Positions 47,279 to 59,924 of a DNA stretch of 64,000 nt are shown here, piece after piece. Origin of the DNA: Proteles cristata cristata (Eukaryota; Chordata; Mammalia; Carnivora; Hyaenidae); NCBI GenBank assembly GCA_017311185.1, contig JAESUZ010003492.1, forward strand, positions 186,001-250,000, given 5' to 3'. A program made the position numbers and the translations under genes. Positions within the stretch are counted from its first letter, which is position 1, and each line of letters begins with the position of its first letter. The notes under the pieces were generated by a model that saw nothing but the letters and a program-made list of their open reading frames with translations, was not told the DNA's origin and ran no database searches.

Positions 47279-49689
47279 CCAGGACTAATTTGTAATCTCT
47301 AGACTTCTTGAATATTTTTCATTATTCACATATTCATTCATTTTGTGCATGTTTCTATTTCTTGCCTCTCTTATTTATTTCTGCTCCAATTCTTATCTCC
47401 CCACTTTCTGCACATATTTTTTGTTTCATTTGTATATGAACTTTTGAAGTTTCTTTGAATTCTTTCAGGCCAGATGGAGTATAAATCAATGTTTAACCTT
47501 GATGGGGGTGTCGTCAATCACTGTCTCTGTTCTGAATATCTCCAGAATAATCCTGTTGCATCAATTACAGGTGCAGATGGAGGTATGATTACCCATCACC
47601 ATTCTGTAAGGTTTTCAGAATACGACTCCCTCTTACTTGATAACAAAGGGACCCTGAGGTATTGTGTGAGGAAGCATGTATCCCAATGGTGAGAAAAACG
47701 GTAGGACAGGAGGCATCATTAACACTATGTATTCAGATAATGAGCTGCTGAGGCTGAGAAAGAAAGCAATAATCATAGGCACAGATAGCCAGGTCCTTGA
47801 ATTTTGGCAAAGTCTTTTTCTTCTGGGAATAAGACTTGGGATATTTATGGGTGCTGACTCAACCAGCACTTTACTCCTGGGCTATCAAACACCAGACTCT
47901 ATGTGATCATTTACCATCCTTTCTTCTTGTGACAGTATCTTGCTTCTCCCAATATTTAAACCCTAGAACTTAACAAGAAGAAATATGTATACTTAGATTT
48001 TTACAGAAATAAATAATGGGGAGGGGGGATATATAAGTCACTATAGCAATGCAGGTTGAATGTCCCATAATTCACAAACTTATCATTTGTGCCCATAAAA
48101 TAGCCATCTTCTAACTTTATCTCACAGTAATTTCTCATTCAAACTTCAATATTGGGGCTTGGAAGGGACATATGATATTTCATTTTGGGAACTTGGAAAA
48201 TGCAACATTAATTTCTGAAAGAACACGATTTTTTTTCTTGTTCATGTACTCTATGAGTCTGTAAACCTTAGAATGTTGCTGCCTGCCTATGCCTTGCCCA
48301 AACACAATCCTATTTACTTTGTGATAAACCACAACAAATTATAATATTCCACAAATCCTTTCTTCATTATGTCTGCTGGGACCTAAGTAAAGGGTGCTGG
48401 ATGGATACTGGCATTTTAAGAGATGTAAACACTATACAAATAGCATCTTATATACCCACTGGCATTGATTTCAATAATCATAGCAAACTAGAAACCTGAA
48501 AGAATCTGAAATTTATAATAAAAATATCTTTACAAAAATAAATAACTTTACAAATTGTATGAAGTTGATTTGTTCATATGGCTATGACACTAATCACATT
48601 ATCACCCCCTTACCTGTCAAATGCCAAGGCAAAGTCACCAACTCAAAGGCTACCAACACAAAAATGTATCTGCGTATGAAAACTTCCCAGGATTGCTGTG
48701 TGCACACAATGGATTTCAATGGGCTTCCCACTGAACTGCCTGGTGGAGATCACTGGTCAGATGTAAGCCCAGAACAGAAAATGTGCTGTAATAACATGAT
48801 GGGACAGATCGTTAGTTAGTGGTGTATGCCAGTCTCATCCTGTCCCCCGGTGCCTATATAGATCTCTGTGGCAGCAAAACTCTCAGTTATATTCATGTTA
48901 ATGAGAAATCAGAGATGAAACAGACGCTGGATTGACTTTTTCTTTTACTTCTCTCCATCACAACTGTAAAAGCAAACTCTATCATTAAACAGAGAAGTTA
49001 TGAGGTAGCAATGAAAGTAATGAAAAAATAATCAGCTTATAGTTTTACGTAGGACATTATAAAATATATGAAAAAAGTATCACCCTTGATTTTAAAGACT
49101 ATTAATTTGAAATGTAAAAGCATAAAAGAGTTTTAATTCTTGACATGAAAAATATTAAAATCTCTCTGCCCTAACCCATTTATGGGACATTAGATTTGAC
49201 AATTTTATTTACTAGAATGTTACACAATGACAATATTCTAGCTTCTTATAATACCAATTACACAGAACCTGGTTTTAGTATTATGGTCTTTGTTTAATGT
49301 AAAGAATCTTGTGACAATTGTCTCTATACACATCTTGACACAGTATTTTGAAGACACCATCAATTTCGTTGTTTCAGGTCCCGACATGAAAATTTCACTC
49401 AGACTTTATTACTCTGTGATTATGCTGCCTTTCCTTAATGGTTTCGCAAACAGCCTTTTATAGGATGATGAGACTTATGAAACCCAGCCTGTTTATGTAC
49501 TTGCTTTCACTGTCCCAAAACCTAGCCCAAAGATCTCTGCTCATTTCCAATTGGTCCTCTGGGGCTGAGTTCTCTAGAAGAATCATTTTTTCCTCACTCC
49601 ATAGCTTTTTAGATAATCCTTGGAATTTTGCCTCAGTTGCTATATGATTTTATTATTATACTTTCTATTACACACTTCCTCAAACAATT
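47279..49689. other. SINE-free DNA, no gene recognised
   Basis: Open frames of 72-86 codons (47474-47692, 47676-47906, 48559-48819, plus strand) show no family motif, do not share a frame and lack convincing splice borders. I leave them uncalled. Confidence 0.5.
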
Positions 49690-49860
49690 TAATGGTATGC
49701 TCACTCGTTGCTGGCATTATCTTATTTAACCCACAAAACACTGCTCTGCTGCAACTATTAGTATTTATGTGTTTATATTATACACATTTTTAAATAACCT
49801 GTGCAGGATTGCATGACAAATGTTGCTTAGGTCTCCGGTTGGATTCAAAAGCTGTGACCC
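49690..49860 (-). mobile_element. Possible MIR remnant, antisense
   Basis: GGCATTATCTTATTTAACCC, ACTATTAGTATTTAT and AACCTGTGCAGGATTGCATG fit the spacing of the MIR complement, but with low identity. Confidence 0.35.
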
Positions 49861-50121
49861 TTGACCTAGTGCTCAAACTCTATTGGAAATCAGAAAAACA
49901 GCATGCGCTCAGTTGTAAAGGAGAAAACTGTTCATTTTCTTCCTCCTTCTCCCCCCTTCCTTTTCATTTTCTCTTTGCTTACTGTTTTTATGCTTTCACA
50001 ATTTCCTCCTTTCTTTCAAGAAACTTCATGGAGCCAACATTCATATGATGTGTCATCATTGTTTTCTGTGCTGGGAAGAGAGAAGACAACAGCAGAGAAT
50101 GAGCTAAGAGACCTTGTTTCT

Positions 50122-50354
50122 TTTTCTTTTTCTTTTTTTTTAATTTTTTTAATGTTTATTTATTTCTAGGAGAGAGAGAAAGACAGCGTGAGCAGGGGAG
50201 GGCCGGAGAGAGAGGGAGTCACAGACTGAAAGAGGCTCCAGGCTCTGAGCTGGCAGTCAGCACAGAGCCCGACGTGGGGCTCGAACCCACGAACTGCGAG
50301 ATCGTGACCCAAGTGAAAGTAGGATGCTTAACCAACTAAGCCACCCAGGCGCCC
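50122..50354 (-). mobile_element. Young carnivore SINE with perfect 18-bp target-site duplication
   Basis: CTAAGAGACCTTGTTTCT occurs at 50104-50121 and 50355-50372 without a mismatch. It has a long T-rich tail and the young-group markers CACAGACTGAAAGAGGC and CAACTAAGCC. Confidence 0.97.
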
Positions 50355-50372
50355 CTAAGAGACCTTGTTTCT

Positions 50373-51349
50373 AAAAAGGAGGAAGGCCGATCTCACCCTA
50401 TTCATCCTCATCCTCAAACAGGAAAATTAAAACATCCTACAAACCTTCTCTTAAACCCCTTTCATTTTGTATTTCTAAAATACTGCAAACAGCGTTTCTG
50501 TTTTACTATTGCGTACATTTTGGTATTTATGAAATGGTTTTATAAGATGCAGGTGAAGATATCAAAGATCCAACCTTGCAGTGAAAATATTTCCTACAGG
50601 AACATGTCTAACTTACAACACATCAGCCGGTGAATTACATGGTTGCTAGAATTTTTTGTTATCACATGAAGCTTCCTGTTCTTATCTTTTTACCCCAAAC
50701 CTAGACTGTAAAATGTTCAAGGGCCATGAAAGCTTATCGAGAACAGTTATGGGTTTAATATTCAATTTGTGGCCTATGTTGCAAAATTCTGATAAATGTT
50801 GATACAGAATCTTGCCCCACATCCACATCTCTAGGTGACGTTCGCAATCATACTGTGATTATTATGCATAAGCTCTTGGTTGCTGCTCTCTCTCTGATTT
50901 ATGTTCTTTATGCTCCTTTCTCTCTTTAAGAAAGCATTATTTTTGAAGTTGTTCCTTCAGAATTTCATTTAGCCACTGAAAGCTCATTTGATCCTTAGAT
51001 TCTTTCTTCATAGTGCTCATGTGTCTTCCTGGATATTAACAAGAATATTCCACTTAGTGTCACTTCACAATTAAAAAATCAGTGGCCTGCCACACACCCC
51101 TAATCTCTTCATTGAGAACGCTGACTCAAGGTCATATATTTTTTTGGCTCTCTCCAGCCTTCAGTGCACTATTCTATATTTTTAACATGGGATTTTTATC
51201 CCATTGAAATTGTAAATAACTGACAAAAAAGAAATCCAAATATATTTATGTTTTTACCACATATGATAAAAATCTATGATTATCTATTTATATCTGGATC
51301 ATTAAAGTGGTATATTTTATTAAACTCTTTGTAAGGATCATACTATCTT
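50373..51349. other. SINE-free DNA
   Basis: No gene or clear repeat. Confidence 0.5.
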
Positions 51350-51570
51350 CAGTAATAACCAATATTTATTGAGTTTTTATGATTTATTCTAAAGTTTTAA
51401 GTGCTTTGTGTTTATTAATGCTCATGTTAAGCCTGAGGTGTAGGCATTATACCTGGTATCTACATTTTGCTGATTAGGATCGAGTCAAAAAGAGATTAAA
51501 CAGAGGGAAAGTTCCCAGGGTGGGTAAGTCAGAGGTCTGGTTCTAGCGAGTTCCACCTCACTGCTGCACT
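51350..51570 (-). mobile_element. MIR SINE, antisense
   Basis: AATATTTATTGAGTTTTTAT, AAGTGCTTTGTGTTTATTAA, TGAGGTGTAGGCATTATACC, TTTTGCTGATTAGGATCGAG and AGTCAGAGGTCTGGTTCTAG follow the complement of MIR from its 3' end through the core. Confidence 0.75.
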
Positions 51571-52603
51571 ATGCAGAATTCTAATGTACTCGGTTATCCC
51601 ACTCCAAGATAAATTCCTACTTTATACAGTATGTTGTCACACAAAGTGAAATCAGTTACAGCTTAAACTAACTTTTGAAAATTCCCCATTGCAACTGATT
51701 TAGAGAAAGGAAAGAACATCACTATTCTCATTTCACACACAGAAATGTGAAGTGCTCATTTGCTTTCAGTACCAGATACTTAGGATGATATGTAAACATG
51801 ACTATAGATAGAATACTTGCTTAGTTAGATCTTTGTAGTTCTGTAAGATTTTTCCATTGAATCCTTCTTCTTTTTTTAATGTTAATGATTTTTTTTTTTT
51901 TTACCTCAGGAAAGTCTTGACGAGATTAAAATAGATATATGGCTCCATAGAGGGAGTTTCTATAGTAACGGAAAATACATAAAAGAGAGAAGCACCAAAA
52001 TGTAGCGTTCAGTTGACACTGAAAGATGTATTTATTCTATTTATAAATCTAATACAATGTTGGATTCACTGTTAATTCCCATCTTTAACATTCTCTAGTT
52101 CATTTGTCTTAAAAGCCCATTTACTGTTGCTTCTTGAAAGATAATTGAAGATATTTGCATTTTCTATCATGGAAAAGAAATAGGGACAACTAGAAGAAAC
52201 TATGTTGAGACATGCATTTACAGCTTCATGTGCCTCTCTTAGCATGCCTGCTGAACCAGCCTCTCCATGCCCCCTCACTCCCACATCAACCCCTGAAGGA
52301 GTCTACCTTCCACTCTGTCTTGGGGCACTCAGCCTATGAGGACATTTATGCTCGTTTATCACGGTTTTGACCAGATACACAAGACTTTCTTCTCTGCAGA
52401 GCTCTTATATATCCTAGTTTGACCCAATCTAACACTCTTTTCTTTTCTCAAACAATCTCTCTCATTTCTGGAACTTAGAGTCTGTCACGAGTACAATTCT
52501 TATAACAATCTTCATCTGTTTTATAAATGCCCCTTTAACCTGTGCTTTAACTGCAAGCTAGTTATGTCTTAAGAGCAACAATTCCCTTTTCTTGAAGTCT
52601 TAG
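51571..52603. other. SINE-free DNA
   Basis: No gene recognised. A short T-run is at 51890-51902. Confidence 0.5.
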
Positions 52604-52652
52604 CTGTGTGTGTGTGTGCGTGTGTATGTATGTGTGTGTGTGTGTGTGTATG
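52604..52652. repeat. (GT)n microsatellite, interrupted
   Basis: GTGTGT tract with CG and ATGTATG interruptions. Confidence 0.95.
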
Positions 52653-53399
52653 TGCCTGAATATGTGTGTTTTCCTTCTCCATGTGGCTAGAGATGGTATG
52701 GGTAAATTCCTTACAGTGGATTGCTGCTTCTTAGATAGTGTTCATCTTCAAAAAACTCCATTCTTTAAAGCTATATTACAGATTATATACATACTCTTAT
52801 TGCTGCACTAATTAATAGTCTTTAGAAGGAATTCTTTCATTTCATAAAATATTTGATATATTGATTTAATATCTTCATCTTTATTTCTCCTAACACTTGG
52901 ATACATTTAGACATTGCTACATCACTGATCCAATATATGATACTGTATACTTAATACTCTCCTCTGAGTTGGTTTTCATGATCTTCTACATCTCAGTTAA
53001 TGACCTTACCATTTACCTAGCAAGGTCAGAATCTGGGAGCCTTCCCTGACTCTTCCTTTCCTTACACTTTATTACTTGCTCATCAGCAAGTCCTGCAACA
53101 GGTAGACATGTAGATGTTTGTAGCCCATTTAGGCAGTTTATATTTTATTCTGAATATGATCATAATCCACTGGAAATTTTTAAATGGGAGAAAGGATTTG
53201 ACTTGAACATGCCTGTATTGTTAATCCATAGAGAATTGACACTAGAGGAAGCAGGAAGAATTCAGGGAGGTTATTTCAATATCAAAGTGAAATAAAATGT
53301 TAGTACAGACCTGAGTGATTTCAGTAGAATAGATGAGAAGTGGATACTTTTCCAGATGTTTATTCCAATCTGGTCACCTGGATTTTCATGCTGATCCTA

Positions 53400-53720
53400 A
53401 AACACAAGGAGCTCATTTTTGCCTTAGGGCTTGTCCCTTTGTCCCTTCTTTGTTCTCTTGTGTTTGAGATATTCCCTAGTTCTTTTGCAGAGCATCAATG
53501 CACTTCATGACAGTCTGTTCAAATGTCACCTCAGGGACACCATCTTAATCTACCTTTAACTTCTCCCCATCTGCCACAGTCTACTTCACAGCCTAACTTT
53601 ACTTAATCTCATATATGTAATAAAGACATACAAAATATATAAATCATATACATGTGTATATATACACCCTTATATATTATGGATGTTATTATGTAATGTA
53701 TTTATTTATTTCATGCCATT
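53400..53720 (+). mobile_element. L2 (LINE/CR1-like) 3' remnant
   Basis: GTTCAAATGTCACCTCAGGG followed by ACACCATCTTAATCTACC and TTACTTAATCTCATATATGT fits the well-known L2 3' region (CTCAAATGTCACCTCCTCAG type). Ends are uncertain, and the AT-rich tract near 53635-53680 is low complexity. Confidence 0.6.
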
Positions 53721-56487
53721 TATAATCAAATGACTCACAAAACCTGGGCTTTTGATTGTCTTTTTAATCACAAATCTTTAGTACCTTAAACAGTAAAAAA
53801 AAAAAAAAGGGGGGGTATTTCAAACACTCATTGACAAAATAAATGGAAGTTTTGTGAAATTTAGAGCTTAGATAAAAGGGTAAAATATATTCAAGTAGAT
53901 GTAAGTTATACAAACTTCTTTACTTTTATAGGTAAAAAAGCTTCATATTTAAAGACTGGAGAAATTCAGCAAAATATTTAAAGACTATCACCAAATTATT
54001 TTGTAGCTAGGCCTAAAATAAATTTTTGGTTCCAAATCTATAATATTTTACACAAAGCATTCGACATAAAAAATATTTTTAAATGGAAAGAGAATTGAGT
54101 ACGAAATGAGATTTATCTCTCTCAAAACTCCATAAATATTTTTTTCAAATTATGAGACTTGAAGAAGATCATTTGAACACTTTGACTTTTTGTTCCTTAA
54201 TCTGTTACATTACAATCATACCATTACCCTTGCAAATTTGTGGCAGGATGTATAACTTGCTATGGGAATTACCTAATCATTGACATCTGTCACTACAAAC
54301 TTAAATAAGTGGTAGCTTTACGGTGGTGCTCACAGCTTGGTTATTACTGCTACTTTGAGCCCAATTTGAAATGGTCAAATATTTTTATATATAGTAGCTC
54401 TCACTCCCTTATCCATAGTTTCCCCTTCCTTGGTTTCCCAGAGTCACCTGTAGCCCAGAAGCAGATGATCCTGTTTCTGATGCATCCTCAGAAGGCCAGT
54501 CATTGCCCAACATGACATCACAATGCTTATGTCATTCACCTCCCTTAATCCCATCATATAGGTGTTTTATCACCTTGAGTCATGACAAAAAGAAGAAAAG
54601 TGAATAATATATTTTGAGAGAGAGATCAAATTCACATAAATTTATAATAATATATTATTACTATTTCATGTTACTATTAGTCATTTTTGTCATTCTCTTA
54701 CTGTCCCTACTTTATGAATTAGGCTTGGATGTATAGGAAAAGCATAGCATATGCAGGATTCACTACTATGCAGTGGATTTTTAGGCATTCACTGGGGCTC
54801 TTAGAACATATCCCTTGTGGATGAGAAGGCAATGGTAATTAGTTCTCTAATAATGGTCCATGTTTCTCAGCATGGTTGTTTTGTAAAATTGTGCCAGACA
54901 TGAATTACATATTGCTCCTAAACAAAGGTATTTATTTTATCAGTAAAATTTGTTTCCATATATCAGAAAACATGTATGTTTGTTTCTATGTCAAATAATC
55001 CTTCTGTCAGGAAATTAATCAAAACATAGTCATCTCTTTTCATTTGAAAGAGATGCTATGGATTTATTCAATTCTACTAATATCTACTCTATTATTATCT
55101 AATTCTGACTTACTCCTTTTCACTAACAAATAAATTGCTTAAGAGTGTATATATTTTTCACAATTTTGGATGTGGAATTCATTTAAATTAATCCTAGATT
55201 ATTTCTCCTGGAGGTGTTTACTGCACAATATATTTAGGGCATTTATTTTAGCCTTTGCAGCACAGAGCTCTCTGCACATGACTCCAGCTGTCAAAATGCA
55301 GACATCTCATTGTGTGTGGGCGTGTTATCTGACAGCCTAATGGATAAATGACATATTTAAACAATTTTATTATGTTAAAGATTTTTGACTAAAGTGTTTT
55401 AGGGTTACTTTATTCCCCCGTAGTAAATGACATATTTTAGAAACTTGGAGCTGATGTTCTTTGGTGAACCTGTCAATTTTAGTTCCAGAATCTACAGTGT
55501 TTAGAAGTCAATGCCATAAGCATAGCTATTTAAATATTTTGTACCTTTTTTCCTTGCATGAATAACTTCCAAGACTTGATCACACACTTGTGACGAACTT
55601 AAGTACATTGATTATTGATATTGGATTTCTCATTAAAGATATCCTTAAGGGTAAGTCAGGTTAAATAGAGCCTATAATTGACATTCCTCAGTAGAAACTC
55701 CTATTTCTTTTGATTCTCTGGTACTACATAACTTTCTTCTCCTTCAAATCTTCAAGGAACTCTTTTCCTGATTGGCTTTCTCCACCTCTTCCTTAAAGAG
55801 TCAATGTCCTTTTTTATATTCTGTGTATTATCTGCATTCCTTCCCACCCCCAGAAATTATATTTGGTCTTGAATATTAAACAGTCATCTCTCCATGGATG
55901 AAATATTGTACAGTATTTTGCTTTAATTTCAGAATATTTTCCAATGTTCCATATATGAATAACACTTGTTCAGAAGAGAGGAAGTCCAATGAACACTTTC
56001 TGTAGCAAAACCAACTACCATCACAGCATAGGAAATTGTATTTTAATCATTTCAGTCCATTGGTGGTGCATTACTTGCAGTAAAGTCAGGGAGCAGATGC
56101 TTTTTGTTATTCGTTTTCAATGTGTGTATATCCCTTCTTCTCTCTTACAAGGACACACGCATATGTATGTATATGTGTATATATACACATATATCCTCAT
56201 GCATGTATTCACTATCTATTAAATATACATTCATACTTACATTGTATTTCATCACAATTAAGATGCCATCTATTTTAAGCTGTGCAACTGTTTTATTTAT
56301 TATTATAAATGTCAATGCATTATTGATTATTATTATATCATCTGTTATAAATTATAATATAATATTAATTCATAATATGAATGCATAATAATATACTAGG
56401 TTATGCTACATGATATAAATACATACTATGTATATTATACATATATATGGTGTATGTTAATATACATAAATACTACATATATAAACA
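53721..56487. other. SINE-free AT-rich DNA
   Basis: No gene. It contains a 14-bp A-run then GGGGGGG at about 53797-53815 and AT/GT-rich simple sequence at 56150-56480. The 55.2-55.5 kb segment is repeat-free and less AT-rich. Confidence 0.5.
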
Positions 56488-56513
56488 CTGTGTGTGTGTG
56501 TGTGTGTGTGTGT
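56488..56513. repeat. (TG)n microsatellite
   Basis: Pure TG run of about 12 units within an AT-rich region. Confidence 0.9.
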
Positions 56514-57139
56514 ATGTATTTGTATATCCATCTGTCTATCTATTCTCTTTCCACGTTTGGAGATTCTGCAAGCACTGAAGATTTTTCTGGCTAGAGTTTT
56601 TGTTTTTGTTTTAAATGGGAATGTGGGGAAATGGGATAAGGGGATTAGCTGTGTAGCTAATGTCAAAGTATATATTATATCATTGAAGGATTAGATTCTA
56701 TGCAGTTCATTGTGGGGAGGAAGGAGCAAGAAGCTGACATATTTCAGCAAGATACTGGAAATATTAAAGAATAGTATAAAGATGTCCTACTGGGTCCCAA
56801 AAAGCCATAAAAGTGCCTCACTTTAAGGGCAAAAGCTGGGTACTCTACCACTGTAAACTGATCTGGATGATGTAGTTTGAGGTGGCAGAGAAATAAGCTC
56901 AGTAAGTCACTCCGTATAACTTTCCATTTCTACTCCTTATTTGGTGCAGTAAATAGATCCCCTCCTCTGTTGGACACCTAAGACCTATGGAAATCAGGGA
57001 GCATAATTCTTTCATGGACTTAAGGAATAGAAGAACTACAGGAGAGTAAGACGTTAAAGTCAGAAAGAAAGAAATATTTAAAGACAGATCTAGAACCTTG
57101 AAACAATTACTTAGGTAATGATAAAACTTGGCTTTGGAT
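56514..57139. other. Unique DNA
   Basis: Nothing recognised. Confidence 0.5.
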
Positions 57140-57740
57140 AGATATTATATTCATTTTCTATTGCTGATGTAACCAACCGTCACACATTTAGTGGCTTAAA
57201 ACAACACAAGTTAATTATTTCACAATTCTGATGGTCAGAAATTCCAGGTAAATCCAGGGGGACTCAACTAGTTTCTCTGCTCAGGGTTTCTCAAAATTGA
57301 AATCAGGGAATTGTCTGGCCTAGAGTTTATCTAGTAGTTCTGAAGAAGAAACTACTTTCAAGAAAATTCAAGGTATTAGTAGAATTGAGTTCCAAGTAAA
57401 GGTAGGACTGAAGTCCTGTTCCTTTGGACCTGTTCCCCACGGGGAATTATTCTCAGTCCTCTGAGTTCCCTGGTACGTGGACTCCTTAATCTTCCTAGTC
57501 AGCAACAGCAAGTCACTCCTCACCTGCCTCATCACTTTCACCTCCCACAGGAAAAAGTTCTCTGCTTTTAGGGATCATGAGATTAGGCTGAGGCCAACTG
57601 GATAATCGAGGGGAATACTCCCTATCTTTTAAGGATCATAAACCTAATTACATCTGCAAAGTATGCCCTATGTGTTTGGAAGGACCATTCTGCTTACCAT
57701 GTATAAATACATCATGTCAAAATTGTAGAACCAGAATTTA
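57140..57740 (-). mobile_element. MLT1-type (ERVL-MaLR) LTR, antisense
   Basis: The left part carries the complement of the MLT1 3' end: TATTCATTTTCTATTGCTGA, AGTGGCTTAAAACAACACAA and TTTCACAATTCTGATGGTCA. Further right, worn CACCTGCCTCATCACTTTCA-type and ATCACCT-like blocks follow. Family from memory of the consensus; the subfamily is unknown and the right end is approximate. Confidence 0.65.
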
Positions 57741-57751
57741 CTGAGAAATAC

Positions 57752-57827
57752 TAGTCTAAAATCTTTAGACTAGACTACTTTAGTAGTCAACTACTACTTT
57801 AGTAGACTACTTTAGTCTAGTCTAAAG
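57752..57827. repeat. Hairpin-forming repeat, 15-bp perfect arms with three inner units
   Basis: The left arm CTTTAGACTAGACTA (57763-57777) and right arm TAGTCTAGTCTAAAG (57813-57827) are perfect reverse complements with a 35-nt spacer. CTACTTTAGTAG units occur at 57775-57786, 57794-57805 and, with a changed end, 57807-57816. Direct and inverted repeats overlap. Confidence 0.95.
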
Positions 57828-58170
57828 TTAGTACAATGAATTTGAGTGCTTTATTTCTTCTCATAGCTCTGTAATTTGAGTCCTCTCCTCATTCCCTAAC
57901 TGCTAATATAGCTGAAATTATATTTTTCTGTCTTCTATACTTCATTATCCGTTCAGGAAGGCTGGAGCTAGCATCTTGTAGAATATGAATCATGTTTGCA
58001 TATATGCCTGAAGGGAAATCACACACTCAATCCACACTCTATTTACATAACTATTAGAGTTCTGCACTTTGGGGATGCTTGTCATTAAACAACACCAGTG
58101 CATACATAGAATAAATCAGCACCTTTGTTTACATTTTTGTTTGGTAAGTTCTTACACATATAGGAGTTAA
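57828..58170. other. Unique DNA
   Basis: Nothing recognised. Confidence 0.5.
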
Positions 58171-58330
58171 ATAAAATATATATATAATATAAATTTAAAA
58201 TTTTAAACATTTAAAATATTATATATATATAATTATAGAAATTATTTAAAATATTTTATATATATAAATATATATATAAATTATTATATAATATATAATA
58301 AAATATATATATATAATTAAATATTTGGTG
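58171..58330. repeat. AT-rich low-complexity tract
   Basis: About 160 bp of TATATA, TTTAAA and AATATAT runs just upstream of a SINE. Many local inverted repeats. Confidence 0.9.
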
Positions 58331-58334
58331 TATG

Positions 58335-58545
58335 GGGACACCTGGATGGCTCAGTTGGTTAAGCATCATGGTTGGCTCAGGTCATAATCTCATGGTTCAG
58401 GAGATGGAGCCCTGTGTCAGGCTCTGCACTGACACTGCAGAACCTACTTGAGATTCTCTCTTTCTCTCTCTTTCTTTTCCTCTTCCCCATTCACACACAA
58501 GCTTATTCTCTCTCTCTCTCTCTCAAAATAAATTAATGAACAAAA
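58335..58545 (+). mobile_element. Older carnivore SINE
   Basis: Sense copy with the head GGGGACACCTGGATGGCTCAG, the older TCATGGTTCAGGAGATGGAG body, a (CT)n block and an AAAATAAATTAATGAAC tail. Confidence 0.94.
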
Positions 58546-58894
58546 ATATATACATAAATAAATAATAAGGAATAAATAAAATTTGGCATATGTTTATTCC
58601 TTTTTGAACAAAGATTATATATATAGCACAGTGGTTGTCCCAAGAGAGAATTTGTGGCAGGATTGATTTGGAGTACTGGAAATGTTCTGTTACTTTATAT
58701 GGGCAGAGGCTACCTAAAGGTGCTTACTCACCATTTACAAATGGTTAATGTGTGCTTATTTGTATAAACAACTGTACATATGATTTATTACTTTATATGT
58801 GTTTATGTCTGTGTGTCTACATTCATGCTTTCGTTCAAAGTAAAACAAACAATATACAGATTTGGAGCTTGTAGGAGCCACGTACACTTTCAAT

Positions 58895-59005
58895 TCTAAC
58901 CACTTACACATTTTAACATTGGACAAGACACTTGAACCTCTCAAGCTTGTTTTTTCATGTGTGAAATCAGGAATATACTACTGAACTAAAAGATCTGTGA
59001 ATGAT
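58895..59005 (+). mobile_element. MIR SINE core, sense
   Basis: CCACTTACACATTTTAACAT, TGGACAAGACACTTGAACCT, CTCAAGCTTG and TGTGTGAAATCAGGAATATA follow the MIR core (ACTTAACCTCTCTGTGCCTC type) in order. Confidence 0.6.
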
Positions 59006-59034
59006 AAAATTACTGAAGTCTTTACATCTTTTTA

Positions 59035-59190
59035 TGTGCCAGCCTTTGAGCATTATGTGTGGAATTCCATCTAATTCTCATAATACCATGAGGAAAGAGC
59101 TGATAGAGCCTCTACTTTAGGCATGAAGACATGCAGTTTTAAACTTAATTAATTGTCTGGCTGGAAAGTCCTGCAGTTAGTGAGTGAAAA
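59035..59190 (-). mobile_element. MIR SINE, antisense
   Basis: ATCTAATTCTCATAATACCA, ATGAGGAAAGAGCTGATAGA, AGGCATGAAGACATGCAG and GTCCTGCAGTTAGTGAGTGA match the complement of MIR in order. Confidence 0.6.
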
Positions 59191-59677
59191 AGCATGCACT
59201 TTTTTTTTCTTATACTTTTTATCATACACCTAAATCTAGTATTAATTGAGGCCATACTTTTGTTACCAGAGTGAATGGGAAACTTCAGGTATCCAGTAGT
59301 AGAATAACAGCTCAAATTAGCAGAGACCAATAGTGAGGATTCTGTATCTTGTAAAGAAATTTGCTAAATAAGCAAGTGCATATCTAGGAACTGGTAAGGC
59401 CTGAAAGAAAACAATAGCCTGCTCACACATGCCTCACTGCTTGCCGATAATGCAGAGAATTCTCAGCACCTCAGTTTGGGTTCTAGACCCTCCCCTATGG
59501 CCACTGCACTGTAGTAGTGTGACTAGTCATTCCTGGTTAAACAACATGACCTGAGAGAAGGGAGAATAGCTCCTTCAAACTTGCATGTTCTCAGAATCCT
59601 ATTTGTATATGAAGGATGACCTCTGGAGAGACAAATCATACATGCCCAGCACAGGCCCTAGTGTCGAAATAGTCAAG
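59191..59677. other. Unique DNA
   Basis: Nothing recognised. Confidence 0.5.
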
Positions 59678-59691
59678 AAGTGTCAGCTGTT

Positions 59692-59910
59692 GGGGTGCCT
59701 GGGTGGCTCAGTAGGTTGAGCATCTGACTTCGGCTCAGGTCATGATCTCACAGTTCGTGGGTTCAAGCCCCATGTTGGGTTCTGTGCTGACAACTAGCTC
59801 AGAGCCTGGAGCCTGTTTCAGATTCTATGGCTCCCTTTCTCTGACCCTCCCCTACTCACGCTGTCTCTCTCTCTCTCTCTCTGAAATAAATAAAAAAAAC
59901 ATTAAAAAAA
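59692..59910 (+). mobile_element. Carnivore SINE with perfect 14-bp target-site duplication
   Basis: Sense copy with near-intact Pol III boxes (TGGCTCAGTAGGTTGAG and GGTTCAAGCC). AAGTGTCAGCTGTT occurs at 59678-59691 and 59911-59924. It shares the extra AGCT (ACAACTAGCTCAGAG) and GGAGCCTGTTTCAG with the copy at 8689. Confidence 0.97.
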
Positions 59911-59924
59911 AAGTGTCAGCTGTT

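Noticed and set aside
47474..47906. Two adjoining plus-strand open frames considered as a retrocopy
   Set aside because: No known protein recognised, no poly-A at the end, and the frames do not read as one protein.
48559..48819. Cysteine-containing 86-codon frame considered as a secreted peptide
   Set aside because: No signal peptide, and cysteine spacing matches no family I know.
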